Positions 1 to 11,897 of a stretch of DNA of 64,000 nucleotides are shown one piece after another. Position 1 is the first letter of the stretch. Each line of letters opens with the position of its first letter. The stretch spans positions 474,139-538,138 of the forward strand of contig JADPYG010000091.1 of assembly GCA_017654735.1 (NCBI GenBank). The letters run 5' to 3'. The DNA is from Vishniacozyma victoriae. Lineage: Eukaryota > Basidiomycota > Tremellomycetes > Tremellales > Bulleribasidiaceae. The notes below the pieces were generated by a model, which saw only the letters and a list, made by a program, of their open reading frames with translations, did no database searches and was not told the origin of the DNA. The position numbers and the translations under genes were made by a program.

Positions 1-611
1 GATAAGGCTCTGTCGGGATTTCAGCCTGTTCTTCGAGCCTGATAATCCACCTAGATGAGTGTAATACCCCTTGGCGTGGCCTGATACGGCTATCCACACA
101 AGTCTATCGAAGTATTCCTCTACGAGTCGAGTACAGAACACCAAGTCTGTGCGAGTCGACGCTGAAATTTCGGGCCGGGGTCTACTCCGCCATCTCCGAG
201 ATGTGCCTGACAAGACCATGTTTACGGCAGATCATCTAAAAGGGGTAATAAACTATATTCGGGGAAAGCCGGGCGAATAGAATTACACCAACTACCCTCG
301 ATTGACCCTTGATTCAGGGTCCAGTCATAGCTGTTTGGCCAATTACCAGGCTTCGTTTTCAAAAGTCGGCCAGATGTAATAGCCTAGTCCTCTGTCCTAT
401 TCGATCCTTCCCACCATCTATCACATATTTCTATACGTACTCAGAAGGCATAGACCAAGAGCAACCAGACAGCACTCATACACTCGTTCATATCGCAGCT
501 CCATAGCTGCTAGAAGCCTGAAACACTCTTTCGTACGTGAGAACACCGCGTCCACTTCCCAAGCTGATCCAGTAGCTTCTTAACCCCCATTACCTCTTCC
601 TGCGCCGCAGC
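1..611. other. Region upstream of GLT1, no confident gene
   Basis: No conserved coding frame is visible here. The usual N-terminal leader of eukaryotic glutamate synthases, ending in a stretch like LYDP..EKD just before the catalytic Cys, could not be found in any frame, so either an unusual leader exon is hidden here or translation begins at the ATG at 612. GATAA motifs lie at 1-5 and 41-45, which would suit control of a nitrogen-assimilation gene by GATA factors; this is inference. A pyrimidine-rich stretch ending in CAG at 608-610 looks like a 3' splice site and hints at a 5' leader intron. Confidence 0.4.
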
Positions 612-3600
612 ATGTGTGGTGTAGGGTTCATCTGTCACATCAAAGGACATGGCAGCCACAAGATCGTGAGCGATGCGCGAAACATCCTCTGCAACATGAC
701 CCATCGGGGTGCCAGTACGTGTTTTGAACCAGGATCGCCGCTGTACTGACTAGTAGCCGGAGCCGATGCCCGAGATGGTGATGGTGCTGGTGTCATGACT
801 GGTATCCCCCATGAATTCTTTGTTCGAGAGACCCCCCACTCGTTCGACAATGTCATTCCCGACGAAGGTCACTATGCCGTCGGAAACGTTTTCCTGTCGA
901 CGACCGATTTCGCCGCTCAGCAAGCCACATTCGAGGAAATTGCCAAGGGACTAGGATTAAGGACATTGGGATGGAGAGATGTACCTTCCGACAACTCGAT
1001 CTTGGGTCCTGCTTCCCGATCCAAGGAACCTAGAATCAGGCAGCCTTTCGTTGTGCTCGAATCACACTATGGATCTGGAAAAGAGAGCCAGGATGGCGAT
1101 TTCGATGCCAAGTACTTTGAACGACAATTGTACGTTCTCCGAAAATCGGCCACACACAAGATCAGTCTCGCCAAGAGCTTCTACATTTGCTCCCTTACCC
1201 CTTCCAACATCATTTACAAGGGTCAGCTCTCGCCTGTCCAAGTCTACAACTATTTCCACGATCTCAACCACGCTCTGTACTCGTCCCATTTCGCCCTTGT
1301 CCACTCTCGATTCTCTACCAACACTTTCCCATCCTGGGACCGAGCTCAGCCTATGCGATGGGCCGCTCATAATGGAGAAATCAATACTGTTCGAGGAAAC
1401 AAGAACTGGATGAAGACGAGGGAAGGACACCTCAAGTCGGCGCTCTTTGGCGACGAGCTCGATCTCCTCTACCCTATTGTTGAAGAAGGTGGATCCGATT
1501 CTGCCGCTTTCGACAATGTCCTCGAGCTCCTCACCGTGAACGGTGTCCTCACCCTACCCGAGGCAGTCATGCTCATGGTCCCCGAGGCTTGGCAAAACAA
1601 CGACTTGATGGAGCCAGAGAAAAAGGCATTCTACAACTGGGCCGCTTCGCTCATGGAGCCATGGGACGGTCCTGCTCTCTTCACCTTTTCTGATGGTCGA
1701 TACTGTGGAGCCAACTTGGACCGAAACGGTCTTCGACCTTGTCGATACGTCGTCACCAACGACGACATCATGGTCTGTGCCTCTGAAGTCGGTACCATCT
1801 CTATCGAGCCCGAGAGGATTATTCAAAAGGGTCGATTGAAGCCTGGACGAATGTTGCTCGTGGATACCAAGGAAGGACGAATCGTCGACGACAAGGAACT
1901 CAAGATGAACACTGCCAGGCGACAGCCGTTTGCCGCTTGGGTCGAGAACCAGGTGATTCGACTTCCCGAGGTTGTTCGACGAGTAGCTCGACACCAGGAT
2001 ATCGGCGTTGTACTCGACGATGTCCCCCTCAGTACCGATCCCAAGCTACTCGCTTTCGGATTCACTATCGAACAGCTCAACATGCTCATGTTGCCCATGT
2101 TGCAAGATGGTCACGAAGCACTTGGGTCCATGGGTAACGATGCTGCTCTTGCTTGCATGTCGTCTGCTCCACGAAACGTGTTTGATTACTTCCGACAGCT
2201 TTTCGCTCAAGTCACCAACCCCCCTATCGATCCTATTCGAGAATCCATCGTCATGTCGCTCGAGACCATGGTCGGGCGAGAGGGTAATTTGCTTGAAATG
2301 AAGCCTGATCAGCTACACCGACTCCACCTCAAGTCGCCCATCCTTACGATCCAAGAGATGAATGCCGTCAAGCATTTCAAGCAGTCTCATCCCGATTGGC
2401 CATCCATCACTATCGACATGACTTTCCCCAAAGCCGAGGGTCTGCCAGGATACCGAAACGCCCTCAATCGAGTTCGACAGGAATGTGTCAATGCCGTCAA
2501 TGCCGGTATCAAGGTCCTTGTGTTGTCGGATCGAACGATCGGTCCTGAACGATTGGCTCTTTCGGCCGCTTTGGCTACAGGTGGTGTACACCACTATCTC
2601 ATTTCGCAAAAGAAGCGATCGGATGTCGCGCTCATGATCGAGACTGGAGAGGCTCGAGAGGTTCATCACGCTTGTGTTCTCGTTGGATACGGTGCCGATG
2701 CCGTCTGCCCTTGGCTCATTATGGAGATGATCTACAAGGTTGTCCGGGAGGGAATGTACGTACTGTCGTGGTGATTGTGCTAATAACCAGGAGCAAGGAC
2801 GGACAGTCTGCCGAGAAGCTTATTGCCAACTATGCCAAGGCGATGGACGAGGGTATGCTCAAGGTCCTGTCCAAGATGGGAGTCTCTACGCTCGCCTCGT
2901 ACAAGGGTGCCCAGCTATTCGAGATTCTCGGTCTTCACGAAGAAGTCGTCTCCGAATGCTTTGTCGGTACCGCTTCCCGAGTCCAGGGAGCTACTTTCGA
3001 ACTCCTCGCCATGGACGCTTTCGAGTACCACGAGCGAGCATGGCCCAGTCGAGATACGATCGAGATTCCCGGTCTACCCGAGAGTGGTGAATACCATTAC
3101 CGACAAGGATCTGAAATGAGAATCAACGACCCTATTTCTGTTGCTCAGCTCCAGGACGCTGTTCGACAAAAGAACCAGTCGGCTTACGATGCCTACTCGA
3201 AAAACTCGAGAGAGGCCATCAAGCGAGGTACCCTCCGTGGTCTGCTGGAATTCGATTTCGCCAGTGCTACCCCTGTACCTATTGAACAGGTCGAGCCATG
3301 GAACGAGATTGTCCGACGATGTGTCACCGGTGCCATGTCGTACGGATCCATTTCCATGGAAGCTCATACCGCACTCGCCATCGCCATGAATCGATTGGGT
3401 GGTAAATCCAATACTGGAGAAGGAGGAGAAGATGCCGAGCGATCCATCCCCATCCCCGGTCCAGGTGCCGATGCCGATGGACCATTCACGCATGCGATGG
3501 AGCTCAAACCCGTTTGGGATTCGCGACGATCAGCCATCAAGCAAATCGCTTCAGGTCGATTCGGTGTCACGTCCAACTATCTCGCCGATGCCGACGAGCT

Positions 3601-6600
3601 GCAAATCAAGATGGCTCAGGGTGCCAAGCCAGGAGAAGGAGGAGAATTGCCAGGACATAAAGTCTCGGCATCCATTGGTCGAACGCGACACTCTACTCCT
3701 GGTGTCACGCTTGTCTCGCCACCTCCTCACCACGACATCTACTCGATTGAAGATTTGAAGCAATTGATTTACGATCTCAAAGCCGCCAACCCCCGATCCC
3801 GAGTTTCCGTCAAGCTCGTCTCGGAAGTTGGGGTTGGAATTGTCGCTTCCGGTGTCGCCAAGGCCAAAGCCGATCATATCGTTATTGCTGGACACGATGG
3901 TGGAACAGGTGCTGCCAAGTGGACTTCGATCAAGTATGCTGGTCTACCTTGGGAACTTGGACTTGCCGAGACCCATCAGACTCTAGTCCTCAACAACCTT
4001 CGAGGCCGAGTCACTGTTCAGACCGATGGTCAGATCAGGACCGGTCGAGATATCGCGATTGCTACGCTGCTCGGTGCCGAAGAGTGGGGGTTCGCCACCA
4101 CCCCTCTGATCGCCATGGGTTGTATCATGATGAAGGCCTGTCACAAGTAGGTCTATTATGCCAGAGGAGAGCTGATAATAGAAACACATGCCCCGTCGGT
4201 ATCGCTACGCAGGATCCTGCGCTCCGAGCCAAGTTTGCCGGTCAGCCCGAACAAGTCATCAACTTCTTCTACTACATTATCGAAGAACTCCGATCCATCA
4301 TGGCCAAACTCGGTTTCCGAACCATTAACGAAATGATTGGTCGAGCCGACAAGCTATGTGTCGACGAAACCCTTCGAACGCCCAAGACTGCCTTGCTCGA
4401 CTTGTCTGCCATTCTCAAGCCCGCTCACTTGATGCGATCCGATGTCGCTACCTACCGAGTCCAGCCTCAGGACCACAAGCACTATGTCCGACTCGACAAC
4501 AAGTTTATCGACGAGGCTGAACCTGCACTCAACAAGGGTCTACCTGTTGAAATCGACTGCGATGTCGTCAATACCGATCGAGCCTTGGGTACCACTCTGT
4601 CCTACAAGGTCAGTAAAAAGTACGGAGAAGCTGGTCTACCTCGAGACACGATCCATATCAACATGAAGGGATCGGCAGGTCAATCACTCGGTGCTTTCCT
4701 CGCTCCTGGTATCACGATCGAACTCGAGGGTGATGCCAACGATTACGTCGGCAAGGGTCTGTCGGGAGGTCGATTGATCGTCTACCCACCCAAGCAATCT
4801 ACCTTCAAGGCCGAGGAAAACATTATTATCGGAAACGTCTGCTTCTTTGGTGCCACTTCCGGATACGCCTTTGTACGAGGTATCGCCGCTGAACGATTCG
4901 CTGTTCGAAACTCGGGAGCCAACTGTGTGGTTGAAGGAACAGGTGATCACGGATGTGAATACATGACCGGAGGTCGAGTCGTCGTCCTCGGTCTTACCGG
5001 TCGAAACTTCGCAGCGGGCATGTCGGGTGGTATCGCCTATGTCCTTGACATGGCACATAGCTTCGGTCCAAAAGTCAACAAGGGGACGGTCGAGCTCGGT
5101 CCCGTTAGCGATCCTCAAGAGATTGCAGAGCTACGATCCTTGATTGAAGATCATCGACACTTTACAGGATCCGAGATTGCCGATCGAGTCCTCAAGAACT
5201 TTAACCGAGTCTTGCCCATGTTTGTCCGAGTCATGCCATTGGACTACAAGAGGGTCTTGGACGAAGAGGCTGCTCGCGTCGCAGAGGAAAAGAAGAGGAT
5301 GTCGGTCATTGATCTTATTCCTTCCCAGACTGCCTCCCAGGTCGACTTGGTCACGACCGGCTTCGATTCTGCTCTTCCACGAGACGCCAATGCCCTCAAC
5401 ATCCCTACTTCTCGACTGGTCACTCCCAACTTGTCGCCCAAAGTCAAGCCTTCCGAGCCCCAGATTGTCGACGTCGAGGATTCGATGGTCGACGAAAACA
5501 CGAGCAAGGAGAGAATGGCCAAGATTGACAAGACGCGAGGATTCATGAAGTACAAGCGACTCAACGAATCGTATCGACCTACCCGAAAGAGGGTCAAGGA
5601 TTGGAAAGAGATTTCCACCCGACTCTCTCCCAACGAGCTCAAGGTCCAGTCGGCTCGATGTATGGATTGTGGTATCCCCTTCTGTCAATCCGATACGGGC
5701 TGTCCTATCGCCAACGTTATCCCCAAGTGGAACACGCTCGTGTTTGAAGACAGGTGGCAAGATGCCTTGAACCGATTGCTCAAGACCAATAATTTCCCCG
5801 AGTTTACCGGTCGAGTCTGCCCTGCTCCTTGCGAGAGTGCATGTGTTTTGGGTATCAACGAAGCACCTGTCGGCATCAAGTCGATCGAGTGCGCCATTAT
5901 CGATAAAGGATTCGAAGAAGGGTGGATGGTTCCTCGACCCCCAACCCACCGAACCGGTAAAAAAGTCGCCATTATCGGATCTGGACCTGCCGGTCTTGCC
6001 GCTGCCGATCAGCTCAACCGAGCCGGTCACCTCGTTACCGTTTACGAACGACACGATCGAATTGGTGGTCTCTTGATGTATGGTATCCCCAACATGAAGC
6101 TCGACAAGGCTATTGTTCAGCGACGAGTCGACCTCATGGCTGCAGAAGGTATCACCTTTATCAACAATGCCCATGTCGGTGTCAATGTCGATGCCGAGGA
6201 AATCAAGACTACCCACGACGCCGTGATTGTCGCTACCGGAGCTACATGGCCACGAGACTTGAAGCTACCCAACCGAGAGACGGATGGCATTCACTTTGCC
6301 ATGGATTTCCTCATGCCAAACACCAAGTCTCTTGTCGATTCCAACCTCGAGGACGGCAATTACCTCAGTGCCAAGGGCAAGGACGTTATTGTGATTGGAG
6401 GTGGAGATACCGGAAACGACTGTATCGGTACATCTGTCCGACACGGCGCCAAGTCGGTCGTCAACTTTGAACTGCTTCCGGAACCCCCCGCGAGCCGAGC
6501 TGCCGGTAACCCATGGCCTCAATTCGCACGAGTCAAGAAAACCGATTACGGACATTCAGAGGTTATTGCCAACTTTGGTGGTAAAGATCCAAGGGAATAC

Positions 6601-7125
6601 TGTATCTCGACCAAACGATTCGTTGTCGAGGACGGCAAACTTAGAGGTCTCGATACCGTTCGAGTCGAATGGACCATGGTCGCTGGGCAATGGAAGATGG
6701 AGGAAGTCAAGGGGTCGGAGAAGTTCTACCCTGCCGATCTTTGCTTGCTCGCTCTCGGGTTCTTGGGACCACAGAAGGAATGTATCGAGGCACTAGGTGT
6801 GAAACAGGATCCTCGAAGTAACGTCCAAACTCCCGCCGGCAAATACTCGACAAACATCCCAGGTGTTTTCGCAGCTGGTGACGCTAGACGAGGCCAGTCA
6901 TTAATAGTCTGGGGGATCCAGGAAGGCAGGAAATCAGCCGTTGAAGTCGACGAGTTCCTTATGGAGACGACCCGACTACCTTGGCAAGGAGCCATTTCGA
7001 GAAGAAATTGGGTAGCACCGAAAATCATCTCCAACAAAGACGGAAACCTCGCAGCAGCCGCATCCGAGGCATCATCAGATAGACCAGGGATGGACGCAGA
7101 GACTGTATCAGTGGCAGCTGCATAG
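612..7125 (+). CDS. GLT1: Glutamate synthase (NAD(P)H-GOGAT)
   Basis: Converts glutamine and 2-oxoglutarate to two glutamates, the second half of the GS-GOGAT ammonium assimilation route. Exons as read: 612-714, 757-2755, 2791-4146, 4182-7125, giving about 2133 residues, close to fungal Glt1. The product starts MCGVGF, putting the amidotransferase nucleophile Cys at residue 2. Then follow the class II glutaminase domain, the FMN-binding synthase domain, three cysteines of the 3Fe-4S cluster near residues 1145, 1151 and 1156 (the last two split by intron 3), and the GltB C-terminal beta-helix. The fused GltD-like part has an N-terminal Cys cluster (CMDCGIPFC), a first nucleotide site [10 protein letters not shown] and a second GGGDTGND. 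Introns are 42, 35 and 35 nt. CGA dominates among arginine codons. The start is uncertain because no propeptide is seen; the rest of the assignment is very secure. Confidence 0.96.
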
Positions 7126-7393
7126 GTGTGATGTGGGTGAAAGAGGGGTTGAGTAGATTTCGAAAAAAGTTGTTGTGGATTCCACGTTTTGTAATGACTC
7201 TGAATCCTGTTTATAGATGTTTTCTGTTCTTTGTATTGTTTATGCATCGTTTCTATATACATATAGGGGTCCTGAGATGACGGGCACGACTTTTTCTTCA
7301 TGGAAACTAATGACTCTACAACCCAGTGTGATCTACGCCGGCTCCTACCTTTCCAAGAAGCAAATGTTGCCACAAGTCAAGCATTCCTCCGCG

Positions 7394-7921
7394 TCACTTT
7401 GACACAGTGGGTAATCCGTCCTTTTTCCATTGCCTGAATCCTCCGTCTAGGTCTAGAGCTGATTTTACTCCAATTTCATGTAATACTTCCACTGCTAGTG
7501 ATGATGCGTATCCTTCGTTGCACATCTGGTAGTGAGCTCGTTATCAGTCGCTAGTGAGGGTGAGGAGCGGTACGAGTACAAGCACGGCAGCAAGGAGAGG
7601 ATAGGGACTGGGAAAAGGGTGGAGAACCTACGATGATAGGTGTAAATCCAGGTTGACGAGCTTGCTCGATAGAATCAGGAGAAGTAGGATCCAGCCTCCA
7701 CTCCAGGACGTTCCTTCCATCAACACACTCGACCGAAGGAGTACTCACCTCTCAATGATCACAGCCCCTGGTATAGCTCCTTCTGTAGCCCTAAAGCTCT
7801 CGGGTCGAGTATCAATGATCACCCCTTTGCCATTCTGGATCTTCTCATAAGCTGCCTTTGCGTCTACTCTGTCGATTGCACTCCTCTTCTTTTCTAAATA
7901 CTGTTCGATTCGGCTCGGCAT
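7394..7921 (-). CDS. Small single-domain rhodanese-like protein
   Basis: Spliced from three exons on the minus strand: 7921-7749, 7713-7632 and 7525-7394 (introns 35 and 106 nt), about 128 residues starting MPSRIEQYLEK. The fold signature is visible: VIIDTRPE near the N terminus, then PGAVIIERNVLEWRLDP, and an active-site loop MCNEGYASS with the presumed nucleophile Cys at about residue 87, followed by the typical tail LDLDGGFRQWKKDGLP. Stand-alone rhodaneses move sulfur or act as Cys-based regulatory domains; the substrate cannot be told. An in-frame ATG 23 codons upstream (7990) could extend the N terminus. The stop faces the GLT1 stop 268 nt away, so the two genes are convergent. Confidence 0.85.
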
Positions 7922-8685
7922 GGTTGATAGTAGAAAGTCAGACTGACTACATTGGTATACTGCTCGAAGGCTACCTTCTATACATTCCATTCATTCTATA
8001 GAGTATACTCTTGGCTGATCTTGCGTCATCTCTCCACCACTGACGCGCCTAACACCTTAAGGGGAATTAGTCACGCGGTGCCTAGATTTCATATAGAGTT
8101 CCGATTCGTCCGCTCTAAAGGGGTATCTGGACGAGTAGAGCGTCTTCTATGTATACCATATCACTCAGCTACTACCCCAGCAAGGTAGTAGGCGAGAGCG
8201 TAGCAGCCCAAAGCATCTGTATGAACTTTCAAATGCATTGCATACCCCCTGCCTGTGGTGTGAACCCCTTATCAGCTTATTCGTGAAAAGAAGCCAACAA
8301 GTTGTGTGGATATTTTGCACAAGCGCTGATCTTTTTGTCATTTCAACCTACAACGAAGCACCATCCTTTGAGTGATTACATCTTCCCATTGTTCGCACCA
8401 CTTTGACTCGCTCCACCCTGTTTCATAGCCTTCTAAATCTCATCCGGGCGGGTCATTTACGGTTGATACCCATCTACAAGGGCTAAAGGCGAGGTTCCGC
8501 CCATATAGAGAGTGGGGCGAAAGGAGGGTAAGTGGAGTATATATCTTGTTGTTCGGCTCAAGACACCATTCGCCGGTGGCCACGATCATATACATACAGA
8601 TCGGCTGACACATCAGAACCTACTCCCTGCTCTTTTACATTTATACATATCGATTTATATCATCAACTATACCACATAGGCTATA
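7922..8685. promoter_or_regulatory. Divergent promoter with clustered stress-response-like elements
   Basis: This 764-nt spacer separates the rhodanese gene (minus) from the Zn2Cys6 factor (plus). It contains four AGGGG/CCCCT pentamers, the core of fungal stress response elements, at 8060-8064, 8119-8123, 8246-8250 and 8265-8269. No coding frame is supported. Binding by Msn2-like factors is inference; basidiomycete use of this element is less well established than in budding yeast. Confidence 0.35.
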
Positions 8686-11600
8686 ATGCCAGTCTCGTCA
8701 ACTCCAGCTCGGGCTATACCGATCTCTGGGGCTACGAAGCCTGATCTCAAGCCCCCTAGGACCAACTACTCGTGTGCGGAATGTCGTCGGTGAGTCCTCC
8801 ATGCGTCGGCCTAGCTGATGCCAGATTAAAGCTGAAATGTTCTCGAGAATGGCCCTGCACATCCTGTACGTCACCCTATCAATCAAGCTGATGTCAGGCG
8901 AGAAGAGAGGATGCGCAGCGATCTGCCCTGATGGAGAAATGAAGACGGGAAAGAATAGGAGGTGAGTTTGAAGTCTTAGTGGAGCTGACAACAGACTCAT
9001 CCTGGCCGATACTGAAGAACTCCATTCACGAGTATCCGTCCTCGAGGCCGCCCTCGCCAAAGCACACTCTCTCAACGCCTCCACACCCCATCCACTCCTA
9101 GCCGAAGCGTACATCTACAACAAAGGCGGCCCGACGGCACTACGAGATCCACTCCAGCCTGAAGAACTTGTCGAATCCACCTTCGGAACCTTGACGATTG
9201 GAAGTGCTGGAGAAGCTCGATTCGTAGGATCGTTCGCTGGATCCCAGTACCTCGGTGATGAGGGGGAGAAGCAGGAGCAATTGCTCACTCCTCCACCCTC
9301 TTCGACGAGTGGATTCAATCTCCCACCTATCAATCACTCGCAATCTGCCGAATACGCGGAAGGGGGTCTGGCGCTTCAGGATTCATTACTAGCAGGAGGC
9401 GTTGGGTCAGTGTATGATCTAGATAACCTCAGGCGGCTGTTGCCGGACTGGGAGACGGAGGGGCAGGGATTATGTGCGAGCTACTGGGAGAATGTCAATT
9501 GGATGTGAGTCGGCATCTCTGTTCTGTTTAAACTGTGTTATCGGTCGCTCATTTTAGGTACCAAATCATCCCACGAGCCATGTTTGACGACGATCATCTC
9601 CTCCACGCATATGATACCACCTCGGCCCCAAACGCACACAAGCTGGCCTGTGTCTTTCTAGTCATGGCTATCGGAGTCATGTTTGACCTCCAGCGACCGC
9701 CTTGTACGTCACTTCGAATCTCTGAGCTGATAGTAGTCGACGCGAGAGGAGAGAGACTGTTTCTGCTTGGAAGAGCATGCCTATCGGCGGTCGGTTTCGA
9801 GCACTCTTCGCCCGCTACCGTCCAGGCGCTACTCTTGTGCGGGACTTTTATCCTGAATGATAAACGTAAGCCCATCAGTAGCTGTCGCTGACGATAGATG
9901 GGAATGGAGCCGAGATCTTCTGGCCAATGCTTGGTGCGGCGGTCAAGACTGCTCAAAGCGTGAGTCAGCCCAACGAGGAATCCTGATGCACAGCTCGGTC
10001 TACATCGAGATGGAACGGCATTTGGGTTATCAGAGTATGAGATTGTGGAGCGGAGGCAGGTCTGGTGGGAGGTTGTCGTAAGCTATCTTGAGCTCGACTC
10101 GTACGATCAAGCTGATGGATAGACGTACGACCGATTACAGGCATTGTGCTTCGGAAGGTACGCACTGGATCAAGACTGGGCTGACGACAGGCCATGCGCT
10201 ACTAGCAAGAGAACTTCGGATACGAAATTCCCAGAGGGTGATCCTATGTTTGTTGCGGATCCCGATGGTTGTAAGTCCCGCCACTCCTGATCGATGCCGA
10301 GCTGACAATGCAGTCCATCGAGCAAAGGTACGCCCCTGATCTGGTGTCGCTGACAACAGTACCAAGTGATTGAGTTGATGGAGCGGGTCATTGATATCGT
10401 GAGTGAAACGCACGGACTCAAGGAGGAGCTGACGATTAGCAAACGCAAACTGCACCCGTACCCTACTCGGCCATTGCTTCGCTCGACGCCGAGCTGCGAG
10501 CTTGTGAGTTGGACACTGTTATCAAAGCTGATCGTAGTCAAGGACTCGTTACCCGAATCCCTCCTTCCCCTCGTCCCCATCGAGAAGCTCCCTCTTGACG
10601 CCACCATCCATCCCCATGTCGTACGTCATGCCAATGACAAAGCTGAGGACAGGTGATTCACCGCTTAGGAATCCGACTCCAAGTCGCTCAAACCCGACTC
10701 CTCCTCAATCGACCATCTTTTGCTAGATCATTGAAGGATCGACCCGAAGATCCATCGAGGTCGAAAGTCGGGGCTAGCTTCTTGGCCCTCTACGAGAGTG
10801 CGCAGGAGATTGTTCAGCTGGTCAAGCAGCTGGTCATCTATCATCCTAGTTTGATTGCCCGGTGGTACGTCCATGACATTGATAGAGCTGATGTCAGGTG
10901 GTTCTTCTGGTTTCATGCTTATTCCGCCGCTGTTTGCTTGTGAGCATCCTCCACAGGGACGTAAGGAGGAGCTGATGTCAGGGCGGCAATTACTATCCTC
11001 GCTCCACACTCGGCATTCGCGTCTCCCGCATTGGCCAGCCTAGGGATCGTATGCGATATCTCGCAAGCTGCCCGACCTGGCTGTCGAGCCAAGAAAGGTC
11101 TCTACATCCTCACTCGACTTCGAGTCCGAGCTCATAATGCCCTCCGTGCCGCTGCCAAGTTTAGCCATACAAGTCAGCGAGAAAAGGTAGTCAAGACTGA
11201 AGAAGGGGAGGATGACTTGAGTCATTTGGAAGGATCGATCAAACTCCGCAGGGTGGGTAGTGAGCAACGAGGATCGATTTCTCCGCCTGTTCATCCTCCT
11301 TCACTTCCTCCGATGGGTACGCCGTTGTACGAGCAACGACTACCCGTTTCAAATGAACGATCTCCTACCGAGACCAACTCGACTTCTGCTACGTTAATGG
11401 ATCCAATCTCGGGGGTTGTCCCTTCCTTTCCCAACAGTGGATACGGCAATTACAATCAAATGTCGATGGAGGGTCAATATAATGTCTCGCCCGAGGTACC
11501 TACCCAGTGGTTATCGGATTTCTCGCCCCAATGGTCAGACCAATCCATGGTGTACAATACCTCTAACGGTTTAATCTCGCCCATCTCGAATGGGATGCCA

Positions 11601-11897
11601 ACCTCCACATTCTCGGGGTCGAATGGGGAATTCAATTTCTTCCCGACTTTACCTCAATCTACCATGCCTACCTATCAAGGAGGGCAAGATCAGGGAATGA
11701 TGGAATTGGTGATGGATAAGGATTTGATCGTTGCCCTGGGGATGGAGGGGGGGATGAATATGAGTATGTCGGATGGGAATGGGAACACGGCTGGTCCTAG
11801 TGGAGGAGGGAATGGATGGGAGGGGGGAGCAGGACCAGAGCTGGACTTTGATCTTGATCAGTGGGTGGATGGGATGGGTGGGGGGTATGCTCAGTGA
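8686..11897 (+). CDS. Zn2Cys6 transcription factor with fungal-specific MHR domain
   Basis: Predicted nuclear regulator. The binuclear zinc cluster near residues 30-60 is assembled over three exons (8686-8789, 8825-8865, 8898-8961): CAECRRLKLKC, then CTSCEKRGCAAIC, i.e. CX2CX6CX5CX2CX8C. A short linker and coiled-coil (LADTEELHSRVSVLEAALA) follow in the exon at 8995-9504. The middle homology region includes PPFDARGERLFLLGRACL, LGAAVKTAQSLGLHRDG and VWWEVVTYDRLQALCFGRP, typical of the Fungal_trans family of xylanolytic-activator type. The last exon, open to 11897, encodes a long Ser/Pro/Gly/Met-rich acidic tail, probably an activation region. At least ten introns of about 35-50 nt interrupt it. 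Target genes cannot be told from sequence. A second factor of the same family lies at 39340-42883. Confidence 0.9.

Noticed and set aside
5131..6216. Long minus-strand open frame (361 codons) across GLT1
   Set aside because: It is antisense to the conserved GltB/GltD coding sequence and its composition is the mirror of the biased codons used by GLT1; no family resemblance.
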